Origin: Epiperipatus broadwayi
Lineage: Eukaryota; Onychophora; Udeonychophora; Euonychophora; Peripatidae
Length of the DNA: 64,000 bases
Direction: 5' to 3'
NCBI GenBank assembly: GCA_028023455.1
Contig: JAQFVV010000030.1
Coordinates: 8,704,876-8,768,875, forward strand
The notes beneath the pieces were generated by a model. The model made no database searches. It saw only the letters and a program-made list of their open reading frames with translations, and had not been told where the DNA came from. Shown in pieces: positions 24,579 through 36,906 of this stretch (positions within the stretch are counted from its first letter, which is position 1; every line of letters starts with the position of its first letter). Made by a program: the position numbers and the translations under genes.

Positions 24579-27074
24579 TATATATGTGCTTCACCATTCA
24601 CACTTCATTTAACCACAGATCATAACGCCGCCCACAATGAATGATATTAAAGTAAATGATTAATAATATATATGTGTATATAATATTAAAATAAATTGTA
24701 AATTATAAAGGAAATTTAAATGTATATAATTTAAAAATTATAGAAAAAATTTAAGTAAAATATATTATTTCATCAGCAAATTTTGAAAAGTATTGCATCA
24801 GCAAATAAAAAAAATCAGATAATGCACAAAATAGATTAAGTAAAAATTTAACTGAAGATCCATTAAAAAAAATGAGGTAATATAAAATCATTTAACAATA
24901 GTGTAAAATCATATGATGCTTTTAAAAGCTTGTAAACAATGGAAGCATGGGTAGACTGCAATTAATTAATTAATGTGAAAAAAGAGTTAAAAGCTATAAA
25001 TACTAAAATTTTTCTTTGTTCTAACAATCATCATCTTCTTGTTCTAAAGTCTGGATCGATTTGTAAATGTCTGTACAAGTCATGCTTGAGTAGAGAAGTT
25101 TTCCTCCATCCTCCTGTCCATCTTCGGCAGGGGTTCTAGAAACTAAGCCCAGTGGTAGACCCGAAGAATCATGCCTACTAACTGCCTACCTTTGCTACCA
25201 GAAAGAAAGACCTATCTAAATGGAAACATGAGCACAAACGTCCATGGTGTAATCAGTAGCAGCCATCAAGAAATAATGACTATATCATAAGGCTACTAAA
25301 AATGGACTCTCAATTCACCATCCTTTAAAGCATAATCCATATAGAACAAGGTCTGAAAAAAAGATATTATTTAATTGGGTTTAAACACCTATAACCCACT
25401 TTTTAACAAATAGTTTTATTATATTTTAAAAGTAAAATATACACTATTTTTTATTTTACACAATTGTGTAAATCGTTAGCATACATATGAAATCAAAAAG
25501 ATCTTTTTTTTTTGTATTTATTTCATTGGTAATGTGGAATATATATAAGGGAGGAGCTGGAAGGTAGTTTAAATAAGTTAAAACTTTTATTTTATTTTCC
25601 AACCCCTATAATAAAGGCGGAAGTTGTTTCTAAATAATTTGTAAAAGTTAGTTTGATTTTTCAAAAGAATTCCATCCATCTTCTCCTGCAGTTGTTTTTT
25701 TTTTTATTAATGTTTTTAAAAGAGAGAAGCAAAAAAATACTTTGCCATTTAGTTTAACTAACTCTATATTCATTGTATAATTAGACTAAGGAAGACGTCC
25801 ATATCATATATATATAAATATGCGTCTGTTTAATTTATTGATTTATATTTTTAGAAAAGTACCTCACAGTTATTATTATACATATGTATACTTAATCAAG
25901 CCAAATGCTTATTAAATAAATATGTATTGAAGGATGCGGTATATATAAGCATCTGTTATTTTTATATTTTGCAAGAGGGGTACAGTACAATCTTCTTTAT
26001 ATAATTATCTTCAAATCTATGTGCATAAATTAGTTAAATAACGATAATTATTGATTAATCAAGCTAAGAATAAGTGCTGGAATAATACCTGCATATAAAT
26101 TTATTTAATGATCTTGAACTGTGGTTTTTTATTATTATTGTGTAATGGATTTTCTAGTACAGTATTATACGGGATCATATATTAATGTTAATAAGAATTT
26201 AATATTTATAGTTGTTTAACTGCATTCCCAATACTGTGTTACTTAGTGATTATATCATGCCTCTACATTTTTTTTATTGCTTTTTCAAATTACTTCATCT
26301 AGCCAGCTTGTGAATATTGGATATATCAGTTGCCTGGAATAGTGAATCCTGTACAAGGGGCAATGAGAAGAAATGGACATTAAGCTATCACAAAACACTT
26401 CATTCCTGAACCTGGGACACGCTTAGGCGAACGGGTTCCTTTCTCTAATAATCAATTAGAGGTGAAGTAGCTATCTATTAATCAAATTGGCATGATGATG
26501 AACATTTCACTATATTGTAGAGATGCATTTAAATATATGCATAGTGACCAAATACAACACTGAATCTTACCCCATTGTTTTATAATTATACCTGTTGATA
26601 TATGATCTGTGCTTTGCTATGCAAATCTATTGTTAAAGATTCATTGGGGTTATATATATATTAGTATAAATGAGGCTATGCTCAATTCAGTCTCCAGTTT
26701 GTTTAACTAATTTGAACACATTAACTTTACCATGTTCTCACAGCATAGATCAATTTCCACACTTCCTCTCTACCTAGTCAAATTTATCCGTATGTTTAAT
26801 AATGCATATCATATGTTTTGTTTTTTTTTCTCTTTTATTTCAAAAATCTAAGTACAATTGAATCATATACATACATGGTTATTTTCTTGTTATTTGTAAA
26901 TAATTCCATTAAATGAAATATAAACAATATTATATTAATAATAAACTATAATTTATAATAGTAACAAGGTTGTAGATGTCCATTATTTTATATACGAAAA
27001 CCTGATCAGTACTTTGTCTAGGATTAATAAGAGTCTTGTCTTTACCTGACCATTGGGCTGCATTAAAAAAATTA

Positions 27075-27140
27075 ACTCTTGTGAGTTGCTTAGTTATGAA
27101 CTAGAAGGGTGAGTGAGGTTCGAACCCCCTTTACCCAGGT
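27075..27140 (+). repeat. possible tRNA-derived SINE head
   Basis: An A-box-like word (TTGCTTAGTT near 27088) is followed about 35 bases later by a perfect B-box-like word (GGTTCGAACCC near 27118). This spacing fits a tRNA-derived pol III promoter. I see no clear tail or target duplication, so it is a remnant at best. Confidence 0.3.
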
Positions 27141-28670
27141 CTCTGGGTCGGGTTAAAGCAACTATACTTTCTGACCATTACAATACACACTACTAAGAAA
27201 TACAAACATATAAAAGGTAGCTCGAGAGGTCTGTGATTTAGATACAAAACTATGATTAAACACTTAAAATATAACTTCAAATTATCTTGGCTAGCATAAC
27301 TTAAATGATATATATATTTGTTCCTTTAAAAAAATATAAATTAAATTTTTATTTTTCTATTTGTTTAAAACTAGTTTTCTGTCACTGACAATTTCATTAA
27401 GAACAAAATTCTAATTTAAACATTTGAATAAATATGACTAAAGAAAACAAAAATCTTTGAGCCATGTGACAAAGAGGGATTGAAACATCTGTGCATTTTT
27501 ATTAATTAGGCTTTTTATGATAGAGAAAAATATGATTCTTGGAATTTAAAAAATTAAAATATATATACATAATAGCCTCTTCGGCACCTGATTGTTCAAT
27601 AACAAATATAGCCCATATGTATGCCTTTTATTAAAATGACCACCTATAGCAACACATACTTGACCATTCTTGAACATAGAGGTTAGTTTAATTGATACAT
27701 ATAATGACAAGGTTTGATAACATCAAATAAAAAATATATAACAAAAACAAAAAAAAAAAAGAGCACATAAAAAAGTAATATGAATAGTTTAAATTTTATC
27801 AATATTTCTGCGATTAGCTTTGCGAAGGATTTGAAACATAGTTATGTATGAAAAGTCTGAGGTGTAATGGTGTATAGCTTTCCATGTTGAATAATTTACA
27901 TTCACTTGATATTTGGGATGATCTCATCTATTAATAGTTAATTGTTATTCTAAAAATGGCTGGTTATTCAGATTAGTATAAGAACGATGGGTAGTGTAAT
28001 TTACTAATTAAGCTTATTTTTTCTGTTCCTCAACTGAATGCATAGCTAGTTAGCAGGTTGAATATGAATATTATTGCAAGAGCATAGGCATTCATCTATT
28101 ATTTCATGAATATCAGCAAATAGGCACGGCTAATTAGCAGAATTTAGATGGGTAGCGATTCAATGACTACACTAGAATACAAACTTGCACTCTTCTGGGA
28201 TGATATGAGAAAGCGAACACTAGCTTTCTACTAACTGGTTCTTATAAAACTGCCAGCGGCAGAATGACTGTTGAGCTTCTTGAAAAATTTGCTGAGAGAC
28301 CTTGTTGACAACCATGTTGAAAATTTTTTTTTGACAAAGATACTGATTACACATTTTCAAAGGTATTTATACTATTTGTAAACAGAAAACATCTGGATTT
28401 AGTTCTAAAAAAAATGTTTCTGCTAACAAATCATTTTTATCAGCTTAGTAAAATTTAATGGTATTTACTTTTTATTACTTAACAGAATTTTCTAAATTCC
28501 AAATACCTTTTGTTTTCACCTCATTCCCCATGGCAATTAAATATTATCAACACCCTTTTTACTGTATGGCCAAATATTGCAAACCTTTATATAAAAAAAG
28601 ACTCTTTTTTTTCAGTAATTAGATAAAGTTTGAATAATAATTAATTAAATTTACTTGTGTTGTGCAATCT

Positions 28671-28692
28671 CCCTCTCTCTCTCTATATATAT
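28671..28692. repeat. (CT)n(AT)n microsatellite
   Basis: A short run of CT dinucleotides passes directly into AT dinucleotides. It is simple sequence with no other content. Confidence 0.8.
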
Positions 28693-29518
28693 AACTAATT
28701 GTGCATTCTGCCTTTACAAATCCACTAAGATATAATATTAAGGAATTTTAAATAGATTTAATTTAAATTAACTGTTTCTAAAGAAATGCCCTCGAATCTT
28801 TTAGGCAGTTATAAATATATTTTTGAATATCCTGCCTTTACAAATCTACTAATCATTTAACTAAAATTGAGATATTTTAGATGTGTAAAATTTAAACTAA
28901 TTGTTTTATTGACCATATCCAATTCCCCCTCCCCCCCAGTGCTTGGATTCCATCCTAGGATAAGCACCTAAAAGTATATTTTAATAAAATTAATATAAAG
29001 CATTTATGTGTAAATATATTGTATCAGTTGCAAAGCAAGATACATAATTGGCCACAAGAGTGGTTGAATGCTGTTTACTTTTAGGGCGACTGGTTTAATA
29101 AAAACAATACATATAAAAAAAGTAGACAAATAAGTCTAAAAAAAAGAAAAAAGAAATTTTTTTAGATTACAGATTTAAATTTGCTTATGATGTCTTTAAA
29201 TTTAACATTCAAAGTTCCATTATTCAAAGTTGGAATAACTGAGATCTCATTTGTTTTCTTTAAAAAAAAAAAGTTTTATTTTATTAAAATATAAATTTAT
29301 AAAAACATTTTTTATTGTAGCAAATATTTTTTTTTCATTCTAAGTAATAAAATTAATTAAAGGAAAATGATTAGAAAGGTGATCAATATAATTTCTTTCT
29401 TTTAAACAATGACAGTTTAAATAAAAATGGCATTCTCACCTGCATCTCGGGTCTGTCTTTTGATTTTACAGGCATTATTAGTTTTACATTTATTTTATTT
29501 AGCAGCCAAGTTATGAAC

Positions 29519-29653
29519 AAAAATAAATATTGTAGTCAAGCATTGGTGGTCGAGTGGTCAGCACAGCTGCCTTACAAGCAGATTCCTGGGTTAGCAGGTT
29601 CGCTTCCCGGCTGATGCTATGACACATGGGGGAAAAAAAAAATAAATATTGTA
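29519..29653 (+). mobile_element. small tRNA-derived SINE with 16-bp target duplication
   Basis: A 103-bp insert (29535-29637) is flanked by identical 16-base repeats AAAAATAAATATTGTA (29519-29534 and 29638-29653). The insert has a perfect A box (TGGTCGAGTGG), a paired stem around a 7-base loop (CTGC CTTACAA GCAG) and a near-consensus B box (GGTTCGCTTCC). It ends in a short A run. This is a tRNA-like retroposon, not a functional tRNA: the acceptor arm does not close well and the insertion is duplicated at its target. It needs LINE enzymes in trans for movement. Confidence 0.85.
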
Positions 29654-30680
29654 AAATGATCATTATGCCCCAGAGTGACCAATTCAACTGAGTGGGTACC
29701 ATTTACCCTGAATCAATATAGCCTGAATTAATTATTTATTTTTAGTCTGACATGCAATCAAACATGAATTGCCATTTCTGAGTTGTGCTTAAACTACACC
29801 AAAAATTATGTTTGTAAACAATTGTTAAATAAAAGTCCTCTCTAACAGAATAATATTTGTATCTTTAGAGAGGTAAAGAAAAAATATGATCTGAATAAGA
29901 TAAAATTTGAAGCTGCTAAAGGAGATGAAAAAACTTAATGATTCTAAATTTTTATGGATGAATTTAAAGCATTTTAAATACTGGAATGGACTCCATAATG
30001 TAAAACAAATAAATGAAAAAAAATATTAAGTTTAGCAAGGCAGGATTTTAAACCAGAGATGGATAAAAGTTTTAATGTTTAAAAATATGATTCCCTGGAG
30101 GATGGTAATATTTGAGTATTTATTATTTTACAGCTTAATATTTTATATATGACTTATTGTATAAGAAATATTTTTTTTATTTATCTAAGCCTCCTGTCTC
30201 TCTTCTCATAAATTATGACAATTTAAATAAATTAAATTTTATAATAGCTGGCGAGATAGGAGTTCATATTCCACTAAATTAGTCATGATATGCTTTAATA
30301 ATACCGATGGCTACAGAATATACTCCCATGGATTTTTCAGTATTGGGGGCATTCTGGTTTTAAAGCTAATATAAATTTATAATCCAAAGAAGATCAAATT
30401 TCCCTTCATTTATTTAGGAGTGATTTAATGGCCTAGAAAGGTGACCATAATTTACATTTTCATGAATCAATGAAATATAATATAAATCTTTATTATATAA
30501 TAATAACAACTTGTAAATACATCACAGAAAAATTATATATATAAAAGCCTTTTTCGGTAATTCTCAATTTTTTTTACCCTTCTCATACCTCGTACTAATA
30601 CTAACACGTATATTACGTATATAGCGACATCTACTGACATTTCTTATAATTCATATTTTTATCATTTTATTTATTTCCCC

Positions 30681-31614
30681 TTATATTACTTTCCATTCTT
30701 TATCCATTACCCAATCATTCATTAAATCAATTGACTTTTTGTAAATACATGTATTTATATTATATTTTATATAATTTGTTTCATATATTTTCCTTCTATT
30801 CATTTCCTTTATATAATTTAATGGTCTTATGTTTTTAATACAATCTATTTTATGTCCAAATTTTAAATAATGAACATATAATGCTAATCTATCATCCCTC
30901 TTTTCAATAGCACTATTATGTTCTTTTGCTCTTTGTTCTAATTGTTTTGATGTTTGTCCATAGTAAACCATTTTACATATCCCACAAGTAATTTTATATA
31001 CTGTTCCCTTTATATATTTCATATCATCTTTAATCTTATAATTTCCTATTAATATATCTAAATTTTTACTATTAGACCATCCTATTTTTATATTTTTATT
31101 CATATAATTTTTATTTTTAGTTAATATATCATAAATTTTAGGTGTATATGCAATTTTAATCCATTTTATATTATGTAATATTTTATTCCCTCTAATATTA
31201 TTTTTATTATCATATAATATATTCCTGATATTTCTAGGATTTTATTTATAGCTAGAATATAATTTAATAAATTGTTCTTTTTGTACTTCAGCGGTTTTTT
31301 ATCTGTGTTATACCTATCATTTTTAATTTTAAAATTCTTAATTACTGCCATCTTTTGTGTCCATGCTTGTTGTGAATCCTTATAAATTATTTTTCTTATT
31401 TTATCTTCTTTAATAAAATGATTTAATACAATCATGTTATTGTTTATCTTTATTTCTATATCTAAATATTTTATTTTATTATCTATTTCTTTTATTGTAA
31501 ACTTTATATTATTTTTATTATTATTAAATTCATTATATATATTTTTTATAACTCTTTTATTCCCTATTACTAAGATATCATCTACATATCGAAAATACTC
31601 TTTTATTTCTTTAT
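30681..31614 (-). pseudogene. PLE family 1 RT fragment plus GIY-YIG, left copy
   Basis: The minus strand encodes the end of the RT (with FRYVDDILVIG at about 31558-31593) and the GIY-YIG region (ITCGICKMVYYGQTSKQ). The frame is broken near 31105-31250, where the right copy is intact. It begins inside the RT, so the fingers and early palm are missing. A plus-strand frame at 31434-31628 is only its antisense. Confidence 0.85.
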
Positions 31615-31621
31615 GGAATAG

Positions 31622-32719
31622 GGGTTAAATTTAATAAATAATAGCTTATATTTTAAATATAAAGATGAATATTGGAATATAAATAAGGGATGGGTTATGG
31701 GATGTGCAATAAGTGGATTAATGGCTTCAATATTTATAAATGAAATGGAATTACATATTGTCAAGAATAGAATAATAAATAAAGAAATAAAAGAGTATTT
31801 TCGATATGTAGATGATATCTTAGTAATAGGGAATAAAAGAGTTATAAAAAATATATATAATGAATTTAATAATAATAAAAATAATATAAAGTTTACAATA
31901 AAAGAAATAGATAATAAAATAAAATATTTAGATATAGAAATAAAGATAAACAATAACATGATTGTATTAAATCATTTTATTAAAGAAGATAAAATAAGAA
32001 AAATAATTTATAAGGATTCACAACAAGCATGGACACAAAAGATGGCAGTAATTAAGAATTTTAAAATTAAAAATGATAGGTATAACACAGATAAAAAAAC
32101 CGCTGAAGTACAAAAAGAACAATTTATTAAATTATATTCTAGCTATGGATATAATCCTAGAAATATCAGGAATATATTATATGATAATAAAAATAATATT
32201 AGAGGGAATAAAATATTAAATAATATAAAATGGATTAAAATTGCATATACACCTAAAATTTATGATATATTAACTAAAAATAAAAATTATATGAATAAAA
32301 ATATAAAAATAGGATGGTCTAATAGTAAAAATTTAGATATATTAATAGGAAATTATAAGATTAAAGATGATATGAAATATATAAAGGGAACAGTATATAA
32401 AATTACTTGTGGGATATGTAAAATGGTTTACTATGGACAAACATCAAAACAATTAGAACAAAGGGCAAAAGAACATAATAGTGCTATTGAAAGGAGGGAT
32501 GATAGATCAGCATTATATGTTCATTATTTAAAATTTGGACATAAAATAGATTGTATTAAAAACATAAGACCATTAAATTATATAAAGGAAATGAATAGAA
32601 GGAAAATATATGAAACAAATTATATAAAATATAATATAAATACATGTATGAACATTTACAAAAAGTCAACTGATTTAATGAATGATTGGGTAATGGATAA
32701 AAAATGGAAAGTAATATAA
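31622..32719 (+). CDS. PLE family 1 reverse transcriptase (partial) with GIY-YIG endonuclease
   Basis: The frame is open from just after a TAG at 31619 to TAA 32717-32719, about 365 codons (first ATG 31697). It starts in the RT palm (INKGWVMGCAISGLMASIF), has the catalytic YVDD in FRYVDDILVIGNK, and continues through the thumb and linker. The C-terminal GIY-YIG nuclease reads VYKITCGICKMVYYGQTS with a CxxC pair before the YYGQT motif. Penelope proteins use this nuclease for target-primed insertion. The N-terminal half of the RT is absent because the copy is 5' truncated at the inversion point, so it is not an active protein although the frame is undamaged. Confidence 0.85.
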   Translation, partial: GLNLINNSLYFKYKDEYWNINKGWVMGCAISGLMASIFINEMELHIVKNRIINKEIKEYFRYVDDILVIGNKRVIKNIYNEFNNNKNNIKFTIKEIDNKIKYLDIEIKINNNMIVLNHFIKEDKIRKIIYKDSQQAWTQKMAVIKNFKIKNDRYNTDKKTAEVQKEQFIKLYSSYGYNPRNIRNILYDNKNNIRGNKILNNIKWIKIAYTPKIYDILTKNKNYMNKNIKIGWSNSKNLDILIGNYKIKDDMKYIKGTVYKITCGICKMVYYGQTSKQLEQRAKEHNSAIERRDDRSALYVHYLKFGHKIDCIKNIRPLNYIKEMNRRKIYETNYIKYNINTCMNIYKKSTDLMNDWVMDKKWKVI

Positions 32720-32974
32720 GGGGAAATAAATAAAATGATAAAAATATGAATTATAGGAAATGTCAGTAGATGTCACTATATATGTGTTAGTATTAGTACG
32801 AGGTATCATATTGAGAAGGGTAAAAAAAATTGAGAATTACCGAAAAAGGCTTTTATATATATAATTTTTCTGTGATGTATTTACAAGTTGTTATTATTAT
32901 ATAATAAAGATTTATATATTTCATTGATTATAAGATAAACAACATAAAGGAGTATTATTTCTTAGAATTAAGTA

Positions 32975-34798
32975 ATTTTCATGAATATAGCTAGGTTTGA
33001 CCATTAGTTTAATTTACGATTAAATTAATTTATATTTTTACTCCTACCTTGTTTCATTTTCATTATTTTGATTTAAATGTGAAATCTCAAAGGTTATCTT
33101 TTATTATTAAGCATTAGCTTTTCATGTCCATAGGATTATTATATCTTATGCTTAACTTTAACTTCTAAAAATCAAGTAAGAGATTTTATCACAAAGTTAT
33201 AGTGGCTCTGATAAATATCTTCTTATAATAAGCTCTTATAAATACTTCAGGGATTCCTATGTTTATGCATATAAATACTCAAATATAAAACATTATAGAA
33301 AACCTATCCTTCAAATGTATCTCATGATTAATGAATGGCTGCAAAATATAGCTTCAATACGTAAGTTACGGACATTTTCCCATAATGACAATGCTGAATG
33401 TCCAAAATTTCGATCACTTGTGTGCAGAGGTTCGGAATTTAAAACATAGCTAAGTTAATGAATAATTCATATAGCTTCTCTAGAGATTAATTCTTATTCA
33501 GGAATTCCCCTTTTTAATATATTTTAGACAGAACTTGAACATCTTAATGATAGAGCATTTCTTTCAACTCATTTCTTTTCTACACTGCTAAGGCAGATAT
33601 TTTTTAAATGGCACATTAATGACTGGATTACTAAGTAACAACTGCATAACGCTGGAACACCTCTTGCACACACCAGGGGATGACTGATTATAGTGATCAA
33701 TTGCTTTTATCCCTCCATTCTCAGTATTTCTCTTCTGCTTTTTTTCTTGCAGCTTCCAGCAGTGATTAATTTGAAGATTTAGCTTCAAAACTTTGATTGA
33801 AGACCCCTAAACATGTTTTACTAAGCTTATAAACTAAATGTAAACAAAAGGTTTCCAGATTATTCTTTAATTAACATTTCATAGAATTTCTCTGATTAAA
33901 AGTATTAATTAAAATTATATCCAATTGGTAAATATCAAATTGATAAAGAAGTCTTGTAATATTTTTATTATTTATATCAGAATGTGTTCAATGTTTTTTT
34001 TAGTTTTATTGAGTAACTGTTGCTTGCAAATATTTCTGCTATTTTTTTAATTTCTTCTTCATCTTATTTTTTTATTCAAACAATATGTTTAAAGTATTTA
34101 GTTTGTATTTGAATATGTCTCTAAATAATAATTTGCATTATCATTTTTACTGAAAGTATTTTATAATTCTGAAGACAAACCATGGAAAGTCAAACCTATC
34201 AGAAATATCTCAATAAAAAGTATTGTTAAAAAAGCCAGAGAAAATTTAAGATTTATTGTTTTATTTAAAATAAGCAATACAAAAACCTAAAAATAAACTG
34301 TTATCATTTTATAAACATAATTAAATAACACATTTAAAAAAAAGATAAATTAAAAAAACTTAATTTAAAGAATAAGAAGTTTTTTGAAGTATAGTTATTT
34401 TTTTTATTATTTTAATTAATAATATGTTTAATTCAAATAATCAAATTCATCACAACTATATTTTTGTGACATTTTTAAAATATATTGTAAATGGGCTTTT
34501 ACAAATTAAGTAACCAAATAAAATATCTTTACATTAAATACATATAAAACACACCGCACCTTTTACCAAATTTTTAATTTGTGGTAATTTTTTTTTGGAC
34601 CAACTATATCCACAAACAGGGATAAGATTGTATTAGCTACTCTCTATGATTCAGTAAGATGCAAAATAAAACCTCATCTGGATTCATACTACAAATAAAT
34701 AAAACAAAAAGGGAAACATCTAATTCTGAGTGAAAGTAAAAAAAAATAAGCAAATTGTCACTTTTACAATTGCTTAGTTAAGAGCTTCTACTGAAAAA
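32975..34798. other. intronic AT-rich DNA
   Basis: I see no gene-like content. A 66-codon minus frame at 33588-33788 shows no family motif or splice context that I trust. Confidence 0.5.
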
Positions 34799-35546
34799 AT
34801 GATGTAGTTATTTTTGCAAATAATGCTTTAGAGCTGCAGGAGTTATCAGATGAAAGTAGGACTAAAGATAAATGTTAAAAAGACTAAAGTAATGTTTAAT
34901 GGATTTTCTCAAAATATGAAAATAAAGATTGATTATGATGAGTTAGAAGAAGTTAACAGTTACAAATACCTTGTTCAGATTATTTATATAGATGTAAGCA
35001 TAATGGATGAAATTCATCATAGAATTAAACTTGGTTGGAGTGCTTTTGGTAGAAATAACTCAATACTAAAAGAAAATATGCCTATGTGTTTGAAAAGGAA
35101 AGTTCTTAATAAATGTGTTTTACCAGTTCTTACTTATGGATCCGAGACTTGGACATTTAATAGAAGAGCAATACAGAGACTTCATCCACTCAAAGAAGTA
35201 TGGAGAGATGCATGTTGGGACTAACAAGAAGAGATCGAAAATTCAATATATGGGTAAGAGAACAAACAGGTATTACTGACCTCAATGAGAAAATTAAAAG
35301 ACTGAAGTAAACTTGGAGCTGGACATATTGCTAGAAGAGATGATACTAGATGGACAATTGAAATGTTAAAACAGATTCCAAGAGATTGTAAAAGACCCAG
35401 AAAGAGATCACATGTGAGATGAATGGATGAAATAAGAAAATGTGCAGGAGTGATGTGGAGAAGAGAAGCTAATGATCGGGGAAGATGGATTGAACTTGAT
35501 GAGACCATCCTACAGTGGACTGATATTGGTTGATGATAATGATAAC
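34799..35546 (+). mobile_element. RTE-type LINE, copy 2 (3' fragment)
   Basis: It is collinear with 23819-24576 of copy 1 and starts just inside the RT active-site region (GATGTAGTTATTTTTGC). It keeps YGSETWTFNRR and the downstream region and ends in TGATGATAATGAT. An 8-base deletion near 34855 and further indels break the frame (open 34850-35224). It is a dead, heavily truncated copy of the same family. Confidence 0.87.
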
Positions 35547-36385
35547 TGAAAATTATATTGTGGCTACGTTGAGACATGAACTTCAGAATCAGCAAAGATT
35601 GTATGTTTAGCCAGTCGTACTTAGGAATATCTATGCCTACCATAAAAGTGGAAGAGGTTTAGAAAAGAAAGACTAAAATGATCTGCCTTGCAAAGTCATA
35701 CAATGAGAATTACTCATTAAAATAATAGAATTGTAAAATTAATATTATGTAATGATGATAAAGCAGTAAGGTAGCGGTAATAATAAAAGTAAATATAAAT
35801 ACATGAAATACACATAAGTTTATAAAAGTAATATATTTTTAAAATATTCAAATATTTAAATTTATACAAATAGATAGACAATATAAATGGGCTACATATT
35901 TCAAAGCTGGGTCTATTCCTATTAATACTAAAACTTTTTTGCTCTGGTTGAAACCTTTATTTCAATTATACAATATCTTACATCAACCCAATATAACTAA
36001 GTAGATAATAAAAATATGCAAAGACACACTAGATTCTTTTCCAGTAATTAAAAATAAACACATATATATATATAAATAAATTTTTATTCTAAAAGATTTA
36101 TTCTGATTCAACAATTCCAATTTTTTATTTTCAATATTTAATAATGTGAATTATTGAAAACAAATATGCAAAGTCACGTGAGCAATCATATATTTCCAAA
36201 ACTTCTAAGTATTTAAAGAATATCTCCTCTTCATTTAAGTTGCAACAAAATTTATTGTGTATAATATTTTAATTAAACATTTATGTTTAGACATGTTTCT
36301 AAATCTATATCCTCAAAATGCTGTTTGATTTGATTCTTAAGACAAACTCTTTATTTTTTATAATAAATTTGGGTTATTAAAGCAC
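35547..36385. other. intronic AT-rich DNA
   Basis: I see nothing recognisable here beyond simple AT repeats such as that near 36062-36073. Confidence 0.5.
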
Positions 36386-36806
36386 TTTTGCTTTTCCTAA
36401 ATGTTTGTGATGATGGTGTTCTAGTTGTATTTTTATAATGGATTGTTTCCATCATCTAATATGAATATTGAATGTCTTTAGAAAAAATTAATTTTATTTA
36501 AATATTCCAAATACAGCAAACCTGGACCCATAGATTCTTGAGTAGTGAATTTTAAGGTAATGCTCTAACCAACTGCAGATTCGAATCCCATGCTAGTACT
36601 GTCACTGGTCAGGCCAGTAACACCTGAAGAAGAGGGGAGAATAATACCTCTTGAAACATTGTGCATATACTAACTTATTTGATGTGCTATTACTAACAGT
36701 TGAATGTATTGGGAATATTTAAATAAAGTTACATTTTTCTAAAGACATTTAAAACTCATATTACATGATGGAAATAGTCCAAAATAAAAATACAACTTTT
36801 GCTTTT
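36386..36806. mobile_element. PLE family 2 terminal segment, palindromic dimer with 10-bp target duplication
   Basis: The insert (36396-36796) is flanked by TTTTGCTTTT on both sides (36386-36395 and 36797-36806). Its left part is the reverse complement of the element's 3' end and tRNA-like head, with an internal deletion. From about 36575 the sequence turns and runs forward through the B box (ATTCGAATCCC), CACTGGTCAGGCC, CCTGAAGAAGAGGGG and CTTGAAACATTGTGC to the 3' end. The same module appears at 44341-44983 and 54416-54765. The target duplication ends only about 15 bases from the donor (36821-36826) of the PX exon. Confidence 0.8.
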
Positions 36807-36826
36807 GTTTACAAATATATACTCAC

Positions 36827-36902
36827 CTCATGTAATCCATAATCTTTGGTTTTATGTCTTTGAGAAATTCTTCATGGTGACTCTGAGAAAGTTGTCGCAC
36901 AC
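36827..36902 (-). CDS. PX-domain gene, exon 2 of 3 seen
   Basis: A minus-strand exon of 76 bases has acceptor CTTTTAG and a consensus donor GTGAGT. Two bases complete the codon left by the exon at 50726-50783, 24 codons follow, and two bases remain for the exon at 17055-17239. Only this phase is open; the other two frames have stops. It encodes the middle of a PX domain (RQLSQSHHEEFLKDIKP, IMDYMR), the region between the proline/extended loop and the last helix. The phase match on both sides across introns of 13.8 and 19.6 kb is strong evidence that this is a real exon. Confidence 0.82.
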
Positions 36903-36906
36903 CTAA

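Larger units (their letters stand above)
24579..29518. other. intronic AT-rich DNA
   Basis: No exon or transposase is recognised. A less AT-rich stretch at about 25030-25270 and another at 26300-26450 have no readable domain. Microsatellite-like CT/AT runs occur at 28671-28692. Confidence 0.5.
30468..32974. mobile_element. Penelope-like element (family 1), head-to-head dimer
   Basis: Two copies of one PLE point away from each other. The left copy (30468-31614, minus) is 5' truncated and its sequence recurs, inverted, in the longer right copy (31615-32974, plus). Together they make an inverted repeat with arms of about 1.15 kb. The flanks share ATTTTCATGAAT (30456-30467 and 32975-32986), a plausible 12-bp target duplication. 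Inverted partial copies of this kind are a known habit of Penelope-like elements. It sits in a PX-gene intron. Confidence 0.85.

Noticed and set aside
29535-29637. Functional tRNA gene
   Set aside because: A and B boxes are present, but the acceptor stem does not close well and the unit is flanked by a target duplication and an A run, so it is a retroposon.
31434-31628. Plus-strand frame, with a matching minus-strand one at 31603-31959
   Set aside because: They are antisense shadows of the two PLE copies. Their mutual identity comes from the inverted repeat.
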